A stretch of 64,000 nucleotides of DNA, taken from Anadara kagoshimensis (Eukaryota; Mollusca; Bivalvia; Arcoida; Arcidae). How positions within the stretch are numbered: the first letter of the stretch is position 1; every line of letters starts with the position of its first letter. The DNA lies in the NCBI GenBank assembly GCA_021292105.1, contig CM037870.1:43976576-44040575 (forward strand). The letters run 5' to 3'. Of the stretch, positions 33,890-45,045 are shown piece by piece. A program made the translations under genes and the position numbers. A model generated the notes under the pieces. The model was not told the DNA's origin. It searched no databases and saw only the letters and a program-made list of their open reading frames with translations.

Positions 33890-36614
33890 ATGCTGAAGTT
33901 TGTATCTACAAAGCCACCAAAAGGCAAATCTGTGGACGGTGTCATGGAGACACCAAAGACACACAAGACAAGAGGACCTTTTCGTTTCAAGTATTTCTCA
34001 AAGGAAAAAGTAAAAGAGGATGGAATGGATTCTGATGGAAATGAATCTGGTCGTGATGGTGACAGTACAATGGAGGATGAGGGTGAAGGTCATTATGATA
34101 ATATTTCTAAATATAAAGGTAAGCCTAGTTATGAGTCAGGTCAAGGGTCATTAGACAGAAAAGATTTGAAACGTTCACGATCTCATAGTTCTTCTAGTAA
34201 TGTTGACTCGCCAAAAGGAAGTCTGCTTAGGCGGACTAGATCTAACGAAATGAAAGAACCAAAGCGTCAGGGTGTTTTTCGTCATGTGACTTGGGGCCCT
34301 GATGTTATGGATGGTGATGTGTTTGATAATGTTGATGGAAAAACTGTAAATGGACAGGAAATGACGGTAGGCATGGTGATAAAAAGCAAAAGGAACATCA
34401 TATTATGTTATGGGTAGTGCAAAACATAAAACTAGTGAATCTCAATCTGTTGATCATAAACCTAGCAAACCATCTTATGTCGGGACCGGACCTCATCACT
34501 TCACAAGTCAACCATATGTTACTAGTCAACCATATCATGTCACAAGTCAACCATATCATGTATCTAGTCAACCATACCAAGCAATTAGTGAACCGAGCCA
34601 CATTACTAGTCAGCCATACCAAGTAACAAGCCAACCAAGTCAACCATACCATGTCACAAATGAATCACATCGAGTCACATTTAGCCAACCATATAAGATG
34701 ACAAGTGAATCAAATCACATCACGAGTCAGCCATATGTCACAAGTCAACCACACCATGTCGCATTTAGCCAACCTTATAAGGTGAGCGAACCAAGTCAAG
34801 CATATGTCACCAGTCAACCAAATCATGTTGCATTTAGCCAACCATATAAAGTGAGTGAACCACAACATGTCACAAGCCAACCATATGTCCCAAGTGAACC
34901 ACATCGTGTGACATATAGCCAACCATACAAGGTGACAAGCGAACCAAATCACATCACAAGTCAACCATCTATCAGAAGTGAACCACAACATGTCACAAGC
35001 CAACCATATAATACAAGTGAACCACAACATGTCACAAGCCAGCCATATGTCACAAGTCAACCATATGTCACAAGCCAACCATATAAGGTGACAAGCGAAC
35101 CAAATCACATCACAAGTCAACCATATCATATCACCAGCCAACCATACAAAGCAACAAGTATTTCTGAGCCTATTGAATCAAGGGAAACTTTAACTAGCAG
35201 ACATTTGGATTTGAACAAACCCTCGTATACAATACCGCGACCCTACTTTCCAGTTAGTGACACATATAATATAACTAGTAATGAAGCCTCAATGGCAAGT
35301 AGTGAGACAACTACCTTGTCAAATCAATCAATGTTTGGTGATTATGATGAACTTATTAGTGAACCATCACATTTCAAATACTTTTCAAATACAAAGAAAC
35401 CAACAGGACACAAAAAACTAGATTCCAGAGGCATAGTATCAGAACAAGTTATAGTCAGTAAGCCAAGTTATAGCCAACACCAGCAATCAAATGTGTGTCT
35501 GTTGTCTAATAAACCACATCACTTTCCAGGAGATTTTCCACCTCCTACATCTAAAACGGATTCAATGGGGGATTATGATGATGCATCAGGTGAAGTTGAT
35601 CATAGGACTAAGTTGGATAATGTGACTACCACATTTCAGCCTGTATATAGTGCACCTTATCCTGTAACTAAGGAATATAGCCGCATATCAAGTGATTCAT
35701 TTAAAACTAAGGATCCGGTGACTGTCAAATCATATCATATTACTAGTATACCAGATCTGGTGACCACGAAACCACAGCCGTTATACAGTGTTCCATATTC
35801 AGGTACAAAGGGACATAATCATGCCACTAGTCAATCATTTCCGATGACTTCTGATCATCAGAATACAAAAAATGTCTTCCAGCCATATGTTCAGAATTCT
35901 TTTGTTCCCGTTGTTAGTCACAAAGAAACTGAAGTGAACCACATTACACAGGACACATTGTCAACAACAAGTTTGTCTGTTACAGAACCACAGCTTATTG
36001 CATCATTGTCCAATAATGTCACCAAACTCAATCCAGAGAATAGTCTAAATTATCAGACAGAAAGATCTCATTCAATTAGAAGTGTGTTCAAATCACCAAT
36101 TGACTCACCAATTAGGCCATATTATACTCTTCCGTCATCGAACAAGTTGATATTTTCACCATCTATATATAGTACACCAAGACGTAATAAATTCTCTCCT
36201 GAGGTACGGGATGTACCCTATCACAAAAAATCCTTGGACCCAATGTGGCATCAAAAACCACATGTACCTGAGTACGAGGAAATTGATACGACCAAAATAA
36301 AAACATTCCAAACAAGCAAACAAATATCCAGTGACCAGAAACAAAAGTCAGATCAAGCATTATTTGAAAGTGAGGACTATGACAATTTTTCCGATACAAA
36401 AAAGCAGGATGATAAAAACCTGTTTGACCGAATTCCAGTTTCTTCTGGAAAAAATCCATGGTATAAAGGAAATGTATGGAAACGATACCATGACGATTTA
36501 AAAATAAGTAGAAGTCAAGAAACTCAAAGGCCGCCAGATGCTTTGGCTCACATTCCACAGGAGTCGGAGAACCTGTCATTGCCAGAATGTAGAGGGTACC
36601 AAGGTTCATCACTC
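33890..36614 (+). CDS. Giant N-terminal coding exon, repeat-rich, one frameshift
   Basis: The ATG at 33890 has a good context (aaccATG) and an in-frame stop 27 bp upstream (33863). The first frame runs to a TAG at 34415-34417; the second opens after 34382 and continues to 36647. Removing one A from the A5 run at 34381-34385 joins them without a stop, giving about 908 codons. Coding probably ends at the consensus donor ctc/gtaagt (36614/36615), in phase 0. Residues 1-164 are basic and acidic blocks with RSRSHSSSS and RRTRSNE. About 200-423 is a repeat domain with roughly 18 SQPY motifs (TSQPYHV, FSQPYKV, SEPQHV). The remainder is Ser/Thr/Pro-rich with PVYSAPYPVTK-like and SPI/SPS motifs. Cysteines are rare and there is no signal peptide or membrane segment. 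It is probably disordered. I do not recognise the family. Confidence 0.85.
34381..34385 (+). other. Probable 1-bp frame break (A5 run) in the large exon
   Basis: Upstream codons read ...GMVIK in one frame; downstream codons read AKGTSYYVMGSAKHK in the frame of the repeat domain. The downstream frame has a stop at 34380-34382, so the shift must fall within or just after the A5 run. One surplus A explains it. It could be a homopolymer sequencing error, an allelic frameshift, or a real start of a shorter protein at the ATG at 34410. Confidence 0.75.
34499..35160 (+). repeat. Coding repeat region (SQPY units)
   Basis: The DNA repeats acaagtcaaccatat- and agtgaaccacaacatgtc-like units of 18, 21 and 42 bp. 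Spacing stays in multiples of three, so the protein frame is preserved. Several 40-60 bp blocks are nearly identical (for example acaagcgaaccaaatcacat near 34935 and 35090), showing recent unequal exchange. The long minus-strand frame here is a shadow of this repeat. Confidence 0.93.
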
Positions 36615-36714
36615 GTAAGTAACTACGTCTTCCATCAAGCATGTTAATTATATAATCCATGTTAAAGTATACTGTCATTGACGACATTTATTGTTATGTT
36701 TTTTGTCACTTAAT

Positions 36715-36968
36715 GCATGACTTGAAAGTCCTTACTGCAAATAAATGCACGACTTGAAAGTCCTTACTGCAAATAAATGCACGACTTGAAAGTCCTTACT
36801 GCAAATAAATGCACGACTTGAAAGTCCTTATTGTAAATAAATGCACGACTTGAAAGTCCTTACTGCAAATAAATGCACGAGACTTGAAAGTCCTTACTGC
36901 AAATAAATGCACGACTTGAAAGTCCTTATTGCAAATAAATGCACAACTTGAAAGTCCTTACTGCAAAT
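36715..36968 (+). repeat. 32-bp minisatellite, about 8 copies, just past the donor
   Basis: The unit gcacgacttgaaagtcctta, then ctgcaaataaat, repeats with few changes; one copy has a 2-bp insertion (gcacgagactt). It begins 100 bp after the donor at 36615 and sits within the first bases of the inferred intron. Confidence 0.96.
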
Positions 36969-37037
36969 TGTATTGCTAAAGCTGGAATGATGTTAAAGAT
37001 TATATTGTTCTTTCCCCCAAACCAATTGTCAGTTAAT

Positions 37038-37145
37038 TAGGTTATAAACACATGAACTTCCACAAAGGAAGTGAGGCAGGGTGCTCCAGAAGGGGTAAAT
37101 CCTTCCTGTTTAGCAAGCCACACCTGCCATGTTTGCATTCCAATT
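37038..37145 (+). repeat. Dispersed element D, copy 2
   Basis: It matches 5806-5925 through aacacatgaacttccac, gtgaggcagggtgc, ccttcctgtttagcaagcca and cacctgcca. No coding capacity or inverted ends. Confidence 0.6.
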
Positions 37146-37149
37146 TGGA

Positions 37150-39285
37150 AATGGAGTTTGGACTAAATATTTTTTATGACAAAAAAAAATTGGTTGAGTA
37201 TGATATAAAATGAAGACAACTAATGTTAGAGCAATTATCAAGTTTGGATTAAACTTTGCCATCTCTATAATTTCATCGTCTAAATCAAAGTATCCCTAGT
37301 CAAAAAAATTTGCTTAAACTTAGGAATTGCTGTAGGGTTACATTTAACTGCTAATTCCCCATGTCAAATTATTGATGAAGAATTTGAGATAGTAACAACA
37401 AAATTCATATTGTGTCTGGTGATATCAGAATTCGAACCGGATTATATAATTTTTGTCATTTGAAAGTGTAACCCAGTGAAATTATACAAACATCTCCACA
37501 TCAAGCGGCAGATTTCAAGTTTTTTTTTTACAATGAAGTCATTTCTTCTATTCCTTATCTAAAATATAACTGTTTATCAGTTGTAATTCTCGTTTATAGC
37601 CATGTTTTTCTCATTGATATAAGTGGCTTATCACTAACGACCTGAAGAAGACAAAGGCCAGATACATGCAAATATGTAAACTCGTGTTTATCTGACCAGG
37701 TCTTCTCCAGAAACATATTGTGAGGTAACCATTGCAAGACAAAAAATTATAGATTTATGTCTCGAAATACTGTAAACATGTTAATTTTAGTGATTTACTT
37801 ATTTTAGTAATTTTGGCAATGATACAGCAGTGCTAATTTTAATCCACTGCAAAATTAATTCTGTGAGTTGATGCTGATAAGCCCTTCACAGTATTCCAGT
37901 AAAATTAAAAAAAGGTGATCAAGGAGTTTCTTGCTAATTCAAGTCCATGTGAATTCATCGAAATTGGGCTAAATTTGTGTATTTGTACACGAAAAATTAA
38001 TACATTTACAAAAAAATAAACATATTTTGTGTAATTTAAATTTTTTTTTTTTTTGATAAGTTTCCATAGACCCCACACCCTGCAAAAAATATTAATTTTC
38101 TTTAATTCAGAAAATTGATAAAATAATTTGTACAGTGACTGAATTTTGGTTCAGTAAGTAAATTATCGTACAGAATGAATGATTGATACAGTTTGAGTAA
38201 TACACTATCTCACTAGTTTTTAGAAACTAATGTAAACGATGCTATTTTTAGTCCAACAGTTCTGATTTTTTTTGGCAACAGTTTGATAAAATGTCTGGTG
38301 GGGGCATCTTGCATGCTCGACAATGGTCTTGTTGAATGTTTAAATTCAGATTTCCGTAACTAGTTTTTTTTATAAATTTAATGTACAAATGCTATTTTAA
38401 GTCCAGCAATTCTGAAATATTTTTTGCACCATTTAAACAAACCTTTGGTAGGGGAATTGTGCATGCATGACAGTGTTTAAATTCAGATTTCCTTGAGATT
38501 CTCCATGTTATTTGTTGAAATATTTTGTTTATGTTAGCTTCCTGTTTTATCAGAGTTTTTCTATGATAAATTTGAAGTACTTGTCAAACCTGAAGTGAAG
38601 CGTCTAATTATAACTCTAAGTTGTATCTTCTGTTTTATCCTAACCTTTCATTCTGACAAAATCCAGAAATGCGGTGTTACTTTTCCCTTCCCTGTATCTT
38701 GTATCTTACAGATTATATCACTTATTGTGTAAGAATTTCATGATAGCAAAAAGGTACTTGTTTAAAACAGAGATGTTATTTAAATGTTATCAAATGAAGC
38801 AAGAAAATAAAAAATGTTACATGTGCAAAAATGACCACTGACCATTTATTGATATTGGATGGTGGAGGGGGTGGGGAGGTTTGTGAATGGATTTTTTGTT
38901 CAAAGGGAGATAACTGTTGGTAAGAAGGTTGCAGAGTTGTAGAAGTTGAAACTTAATGTATGGTAACTTTGCTCTCTCAACACAAAAGAGACATTTTCAT
39001 TGCCTTCCGATGTTTTGGTCAGCATCAGCATCCATTGTGAAGTTAAGGGGAGCCTATATAAAATGATACAAGCTAGCTAGCTAGCTATCCTGAGGCATTA
39101 CAATCTGTATTTAATATACTATTTCTACTTCGGTGCAATTTTAAATACCATGAGTGACTAGATGAACATCTCCAATCAAATTAGAGATGATAAAGATTTA
39201 AGTCAGTACTTTTTGTGGCAAAGATTTTGATCGATATTTTTATGGCAATTCTGCTAAGCACATTTTACAAAATTCTTTCTTTCCC
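37150..39285. other. No feature seen (intron-like)
   Basis: A loosely repeated block (gctatttttagtccaacagt near 38240 and gctattttaagtccagcaat near 38391, each followed by ttgcatgc) hints at an old duplication of about 150 bp. Nothing else is recognised. Confidence 0.5.
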
Positions 39286-39289
39286 TTTT

Positions 39290-39480
39290 ATGGGTTCGGA
39301 ACTTAAAATATACGAGGTCCCATGTCACGGTAGGCTTGGCACGCTAAAGAACCCTGCTGTATAATGCCATCAGTGCAACACACAGGCAAAAATTTCTGCA
39401 CCTTCCCCTATAGCTGGTGATGTCTCGATATAAGTGAAATATTCTTGACTGGGACGTTAAACACCATTACTCAACTCAAC
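39290..39480 (+). mobile_element. SINE-A copy, 5'-truncated
   Basis: It begins in mid-body (ggttcggaacttaaaatata) and continues gtaggcttggcacgctaaag, gtgcaacacacaggcaaaaa, cctatagctggtgatgtctc, gaaatattcttgactgggac, then gttaaacaccattactcaac. The tRNA-like head is absent, a typical 5' truncation. Confidence 0.88.
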
Positions 39481-39484
39481 TCTC

Positions 39485-41300
39485 TCCCTCTAATTGTATA
39501 TATATATATATGTACATTAAAATTACATACCAGTTGACAAAGAAGAAAGCTGTTGTTTTATTAGTATCAGATATGACTAAGTGTCAATATTTTGGACTGT
39601 TGATCTGTTTATATGTGGGCCTTTTTAGGTACTTGTACTATTAATGTTATGGTTTAAAGATAAAATTTATCAATTTATTGACATTTACAAGTAATTGAAG
39701 GGTTAAGTCAAGTGCTGGTTTCCATCTTGAGACATTGAGAAGTTCTTATAGGTATTGGTGGAATATATCTATAGTGGTTGGTCTTTTATAAACATATACT
39801 GATAAAAATTAAGATCAAATACCTTGGCTTGTATTTTTCTTCTGGACTGAAATATCTGGACTCCCTGAAGAGTCAGAAAATATCTGGACTCCATGTTGAG
39901 ATGGATTAATTGATCCCTTGTACAACAGATTGTTTCATATTTGTAATCAAACAGTATCGGAAACAAACAATGAAACACTGTTGTTAATATCAATTTTTAT
40001 CTGTAATGTAATTTTTACATCACCCGCCCATACAAAGTACAGAAAACCTTGCGTCACAACTTGGTGTGTGTCTGTGTGTTGAGAGAGAGAGAGCATGTTT
40101 GTAAATCTTATTGTCAGCATGTTGGCCAAAGTTAAGATTCTGGTTAAATGTTTCTTATTGATCAGGAAAAACGTCAAAGTTTGTTTATGTTTGCTGGTAT
40201 GCCAACAAGATTATAGACTGTCCTGATGAAATGATGATGTGACTTACTGGTACTCTTTCAGCAGAAAATTCATCTTTAAATGAGTAGATTTTGATTCAAA
40301 AGATAAGCATATCAAGAATGGTATCATCATCTTATAAAATTTCTGTTCTATGGCCAGTAAGTGATGTTTCACTCGACCTGCTGACAAGGTTTGTGTTTGA
40401 ATTCTGGAAAGCAAAGACGATTTGTTTCAAAAATAATTTGGTGCTTTTTTTGTAGTATTTTGTCATTATTGCTGGTTCTGTTGTAAAAGATTATTCATCT
40501 CAAAATGGTTTATCTTATGTTGTGTTTTCTATTTGTTTTGTTGTTTTGTTATGACTGGCTTTTGTCTTAAAGCATTTTTATTCTGCTCCAGTGTTCTATA
40601 ATTCATCACCAAAAGAGTTCAATTAAACCTTTATCATTTTTACACTTATTTCACTCTCGATATCTCCTGTTTTGTTTTTTCCCTGAGGATGTCAGTAAAA
40701 GATATCTCTCAAAAGCTTTGTAAACGGATGCTTCCTACACTAGGTACATTTATATCTGAATCACTCATCAAACCAATAAAGTAAGGTTTTTCTGACTTTC
40801 ATCAGAGATAATTGGTAAATAGGCCTTTATTTCTGTTAGTTGTTTTTTCTGAGATAACTGACAAATTATGGTGCCAGTATTTTATTGTTGTTCTGATATA
40901 AATCTCCAATACACATTTTTTCATGATTAGTTTTTTGATAAATATAGTAACAAAAATCTATTTGAAGGTTAAAAAATAATGTTTAGTATTGGCAAGATGC
41001 GATACATTTTGCATGGCTAATTAAAGATGATGCCTTAGCTATTAATCTATTTGCCAAACATTGAGCTCTCCTCAACTTGCCCATAACATACTCTGATTTA
41101 GTAATCAGAATGTAATTCCAGAAGATAAATTTCAGTTTTCGGTCTTTTACCTGCAATAAAGTACATAGATTTCTGATTATTCATTCATTTTTTTGGAAAT
41201 TTAAGAACAAGGATGAGTTGAAATGGTTTCCTTATTTTTCATTTCAAAATTATAAAAAAAGAGATGAATGCAATCCTAGAATGATTAACATCCTTCCATT
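39485..41300. other. No feature seen (intron-like)
   Basis: Short TA and GA runs only (39501-39512; 40080-40093). No exon recognised. Confidence 0.5.
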
Positions 41301-41304
41301 TTCA

Positions 41305-41600
41305 AACTTGTTGCCTAGCAACTAAAACAAAATTGTAACATTCTTACATGTGTAAGTTTCTAATGCCAATAGAGTTGAAATATACAAAAAATGTTAGCAG
41401 CAGTTAAAACAAAATACCCCAAATTGTTGTATTCTTAAAAAAAATACATGTGTGAGATTCCATTTTTTATACCAATAGAGTTGAAATATACAAAAGTATT
41501 TGCAGCAACTAAAAATGCTAAAAAAAATTTCAATCTCACATATGTGAGATTCATTTTTTTATACCAATATAGGTGAAATATAAGAATTTGATGTTTGAAG
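41305..41600. repeat. Repeat of about 115 bp, three diverged copies
   Basis: The block ccaatagagttgaaatatac, preceded by a short palindrome (ttacatgtgtaag, tacatgtgtgaga, tctcacatatgtgaga), occurs near 41350, 41470 and 41550 with intervening A-rich DNA. Confidence 0.7.
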
Positions 41601-41604
41601 TTAA

Positions 41605-43950
41605 CATTTTGTTTGAAACTTAGTTATCTATCAATTATTTTTCATAAAAATATGAAATATAAATAATTGAAATGAATTAAAAGTGTTGCAAAATGATGAA
41701 AACTTGGTTACAGGATTATCGGAAATCCAAATATTGACAATAAAACCTTTTTGGTTTATCATACAGACAGAAATGTTGTGATGGAGGTAATGGTAGTTAA
41801 GGCTTTTAATAAGTTTATCTTGGTACTTTACGTCTACTCTTTAAGCATTCATCTGACACATTTAATTTAGATAGCTCTGACTTTTAAAATATATCGGAAC
41901 TTGTCTGATCTTTAACTATCAATTATGTCAATTAATTTTGTTTATCTTCCCCGACAGGTGTTGCATCATCTCTGACCGTTTTTCTGAAAGTTTTATGAGA
42001 AGCTGAGCTTCATTTCTATTTGTTTTTTGCACATTTAATTATTTTCCTAACATTCTTAACATTTTCTGATGAGGTTAATTTTAAAAATAAGTCAAAATTT
42101 ATTTTAGGTGAGTCATTAGTTAAGAGATGTTTCATGTGGATTTCGTGAGGTTTGCTTTTACTGACTTCTTATGAAATGCAGGTGCAGGGAATTATCATGT
42201 GTATATCGGTTTAATATATTCACAATATGTGTAATAAATTTTTATTCATCTATATGAACAAAGAAAATATCTTGAAATAATCATACATTAAATGAACTAC
42301 CGTTACCATGTTAGAAAAACAACATTTTTGTTGATTTCTTATAGACTATTTGATGTTTGTTTTATAATCAATGTCTGGGTTGCATGTGCATTTTATAGAG
42401 TGTTTATTTGCCAGATTGCTGCTATTTTATCAGAAATTATGCATGAAATGATAAATGTTCTGGTAAACATACATTGATATCATTTTTGTTTTATCTTTTC
42501 ATGTGTGTATCTAGTTCTTTTCAGTTTTTGTTTTATATTCTTCACATTTTGTTTGTCTTACTTCAGATGGTTTTTATTTTAATGATCTGCCTTCAGTACT
42601 TTGAACATCTTGATTGTACCTAAGAAACTGTACCTATGGTAATTGCTATTCTTGTTCATGTTTCAGAAGCCAATTTATTATTATTAGAGTCATATAGTCC
42701 AAGTGAGCCACTAGTTGCCTACTTGGTTAGATACTTTAGTCTTACTTAGTCTTTGGCTAGTATGGACCATTGACTGCAAATAATGAACATCTTGTTGATA
42801 CCAAAAATGTTGCTACCGTCTAGCTATAAGTTGTATGTCTTAGCTAAGCAGGTGGTCACACTAGGACAGATCTTAACCCCAAGGTTGTTCTTGTGAAAAT
42901 GACACTGTCTGGCACTTACTTCACAGTGTTGCAGTTGGTTTTGACAGAGAAAGAGATTTTCATTGAAGATTTGCATTGTTCTTATTTTATTGGGTGACTC
43001 TTACTTATTTTATTACTTTTGGTGGTATCTGATTCTTTATAGAACCACATGTTGCTTAGAGAGAGTAAGCAAAAAGTAAATATAATTAAACTTATGAATT
43101 TTTCCCATTACAAATAGATTAGCTGAATTAACCTATTAAGGACATTTGTTGATGAAAGTATACCATTTGTTGTTAATAAAGGTATATTAATATATATAGC
43201 ATATATAAATTTAAAGTCCTCAACCGCCTTCAGATACATCAATATTATAGTTGAACTTACCTGATATAGAAAGAGGTACCTTTAAGGGAAATCAAAATTA
43301 TTTTTTTGAAAAAATCACTCATAATATCAGAATAATTTCTTTAGCTATTTATATATTATTGTAATTGAAGGTAGATTTTTTTTTCGAAATATGTATACAT
43401 ATGTGCATGTGTTATGATAAAATCAAGTAAACATATTATAAAACTCCATTCAATAGTTAAACCAGTCCCTAACATGAAGTGTTACAAGGCTCTCTGTGTT
43501 TTTTTGAATTCTTTGAACTTTAGGTTTTTTAAAGCTATTATTTACTCTCTAGCTTGTAATTAACAGTAAACTGTGAACTATTACATTACAATAGGCAGAT
43601 AACACCTTAAAGGTTATAATTCCTGATTTAAGTTAGGGTATGCCTTTGATGTTACAACCAGTATTGACATATACCCCCTCTGTGTACCCACATACATGAT
43701 AACCCAATTGAAGTAAGAATCAACATTTTATTTTCACCAAGTTGATCATAGTTGTAATTTAAGAGGCTCTACACTTTTTTGTGTTTTTAAAAATTTTTGT
43801 CATTCTTAATAAGGGTTCAGAATTTAGGTCAGTTCTGGGTGGCTACAGGTGGTCATTGGTTGGTGGCCTGGTGCCTTTAACTTTTCATCTAATAAAGCCA
43901 TTTCAAGATGTTGCAGTTATCACTTTTTCTACATAACCATAGTGTTACCC
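41605..43950. other. No feature seen (intron-like)
   Basis: AT-rich DNA; no exon, RNA gene or repeat family recognised. Confidence 0.5.
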
Positions 43951-43956
43951 TTTTCC

Positions 43957-43958
43957 AT

Positions 43959-44005
<47 letters not shown>

Positions 44006-44009
44006 TTTT
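43957..44009. repeat. (TTTA)n microsatellite
   Basis: About 13 uninterrupted ATTT units. The 81-codon frame containing repeated Leu-Phe-Ile-Tyr across it is a product of the repeat. Confidence 0.96.
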
Positions 44010-44134
44010 TGCTTCTATAATCTTTATAGATTTACTTGTTATAATTTTCTTGTTTTATCTTCCTTGCATGCTGATTAATTATACAGGGATATAAAATAGT
44101 TATGCAATGTGTCCAATAACCTACAGTGTCTTAA

Positions 44135-44328
44135 AAGAGAGGTCTCTGCCACCAAGTGATCACAGAGCACATCACCTCTCACCACGTAGGTTTGAATCAC
44201 AAGCTTCCCAAAGGTTGGCGGTTTTCTCCAGGCACCAGTTTCCTCTACCATCCCAGAACTGATATCCTTGCTATAAGTTAAAGAATCTTACTGCTTGTAT
44301 ACAACATCATTACTCTACTCTTTGAAAT
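44135..44328 (+). mobile_element. SINE-B copy, diverged
   Basis: Head trace ctctgccaccaagtgatcac, B-box trace gtaggtttgaatcacaagc, then body caaaggttggcggttttctc, ccaggcaccagtttcctcta, and tail taaagaatcttactgcttg, then acaacatcattactct. Confidence 0.75.
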
Positions 44329-44334
44329 AAAGAT

Positions 44335-44990
44335 CATTTGAAACTTTGATACGCCTAACTAATGCATTGTCAAAATATTCAAACAAACACCAACATTTTA
44401 AAAAATTCAAAGCAATAGTCTTCAGTAAATGGCTAAAGTTACATACCAACTATGATACACTTAACTTATGCATTTTCAAAATAATCAAACACCAAATTTT
44501 TTTTTAAAAATTCAAAGCAACAATCTTCAGTCAATCACAGAATAAATGGCCAATGATAAGGTAAGTTACATACCAACATGCCTTCCTGTCCATTCTTAAT
44601 TCCCTTGGTATGTCCCACTTCAACCATTTTACAAATTTTTCATTAAAACAATTTTAAAATTGATGAGAAGATAAAACCGTTTGGAGCCTCACTTAAGACT
44701 TGCTTAGTATTATAGGACATTACTACTTATAGTTCTGTGTACTACTGGTTCCTTGATAGGAAAGTAAACAAATGCAAGTCCTACTATCCAGGTGTATAGA
44801 GATAGTACTGTTCTCGGTCACCATATTACTGTGTGTGCAACACAGTTTTGTTTTTGTCAACTACTAGCATTTTAAATCGGAGTTTACCATGTGAGGATAT
44901 TAATTTCTGTGTTCTGTGAAAAATTTATACATTCAAATATTTGGATTTCAAATGTTGAAAACAGAGGATACAGGGAAGTAATTAAGAGAG
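44335..44990. other. Flank of the small start exon; no promoter recognised
   Basis: A loosely repeated block (aaattcaaagcaacaatcttca / aaattcaaagcaatagtcttca near 44406 and 44508) is present. A gataag/gtaagt site near 44564 has stops in upstream frames. No TATA box can be assigned to the start exon at 44998. Confidence 0.45.
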
Positions 44991-44997
44991 TGTTGAA

Positions 44998-45045
44998 ATG
45001 GCAGGTTGTTGTGGCGGTAAACGGTCATCTAAGACCAAGGACAAG
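44998..45045 (+). CDS. Short alternative start exon (Cys/Lys-rich)
   Basis: ATG in a good context (gaaATGG) opens 16 codons, MAGCCGGKRSSKTKDK, followed by a donor (aag/gtatgt) in phase 0. The block is more GC-rich than its surroundings. The Cys pair next to glycines and then a lysine-rich run looks like a short membrane-anchoring N-terminus (palmitoylated cysteines plus basic residues). Residue 2 is Ala, so classical N-myristoylation is not expected. The phase matches the C1 exon at 22376 and the giant exon at 36614, so all could join one acceptor downstream. Some vertebrate tensin transcripts also start with short Cys-containing exons. It is too short to prove by itself; chance is possible. 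Confidence 0.6.

Noticed and set aside
33890-34417. A separate 175-residue gene followed by a second 745-residue gene
   Set aside because: The two frames meet within a few bases at a homopolymer and share composition and motifs (FKYFS, acidic tyrosines). One exon with a 1-bp break is simpler.
34366-34434. Small intron between gtaggc (34366) and actag (34434) explaining the frame change
   Set aside because: It would be only about 69 bp, with no pyrimidine tract, and the sequence inside is coding-like in the neighbouring frames. Not impossible, but less likely than a single-base indel.
34398-35141. Long minus-strand frames opposite the giant exon, Trp/Leu-rich
   Set aside because: Mirror images of the SQPY coding repeat. 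Hydrophobic repeats arise because the sense codons are tca/caa/cca/tat-type; the sense strand has ATG, donor and balanced coding features.
36163-36687. 174-codon minus-strand frame at the end of the giant exon
   Set aside because: Shadow of the sense frame; it crosses the splice donor and has no recognisable domain.
43849-44094. 81-codon frame with Tyr-Leu-Phe-Ile repeats
   Set aside because: Driven by the (TTTA)n microsatellite.
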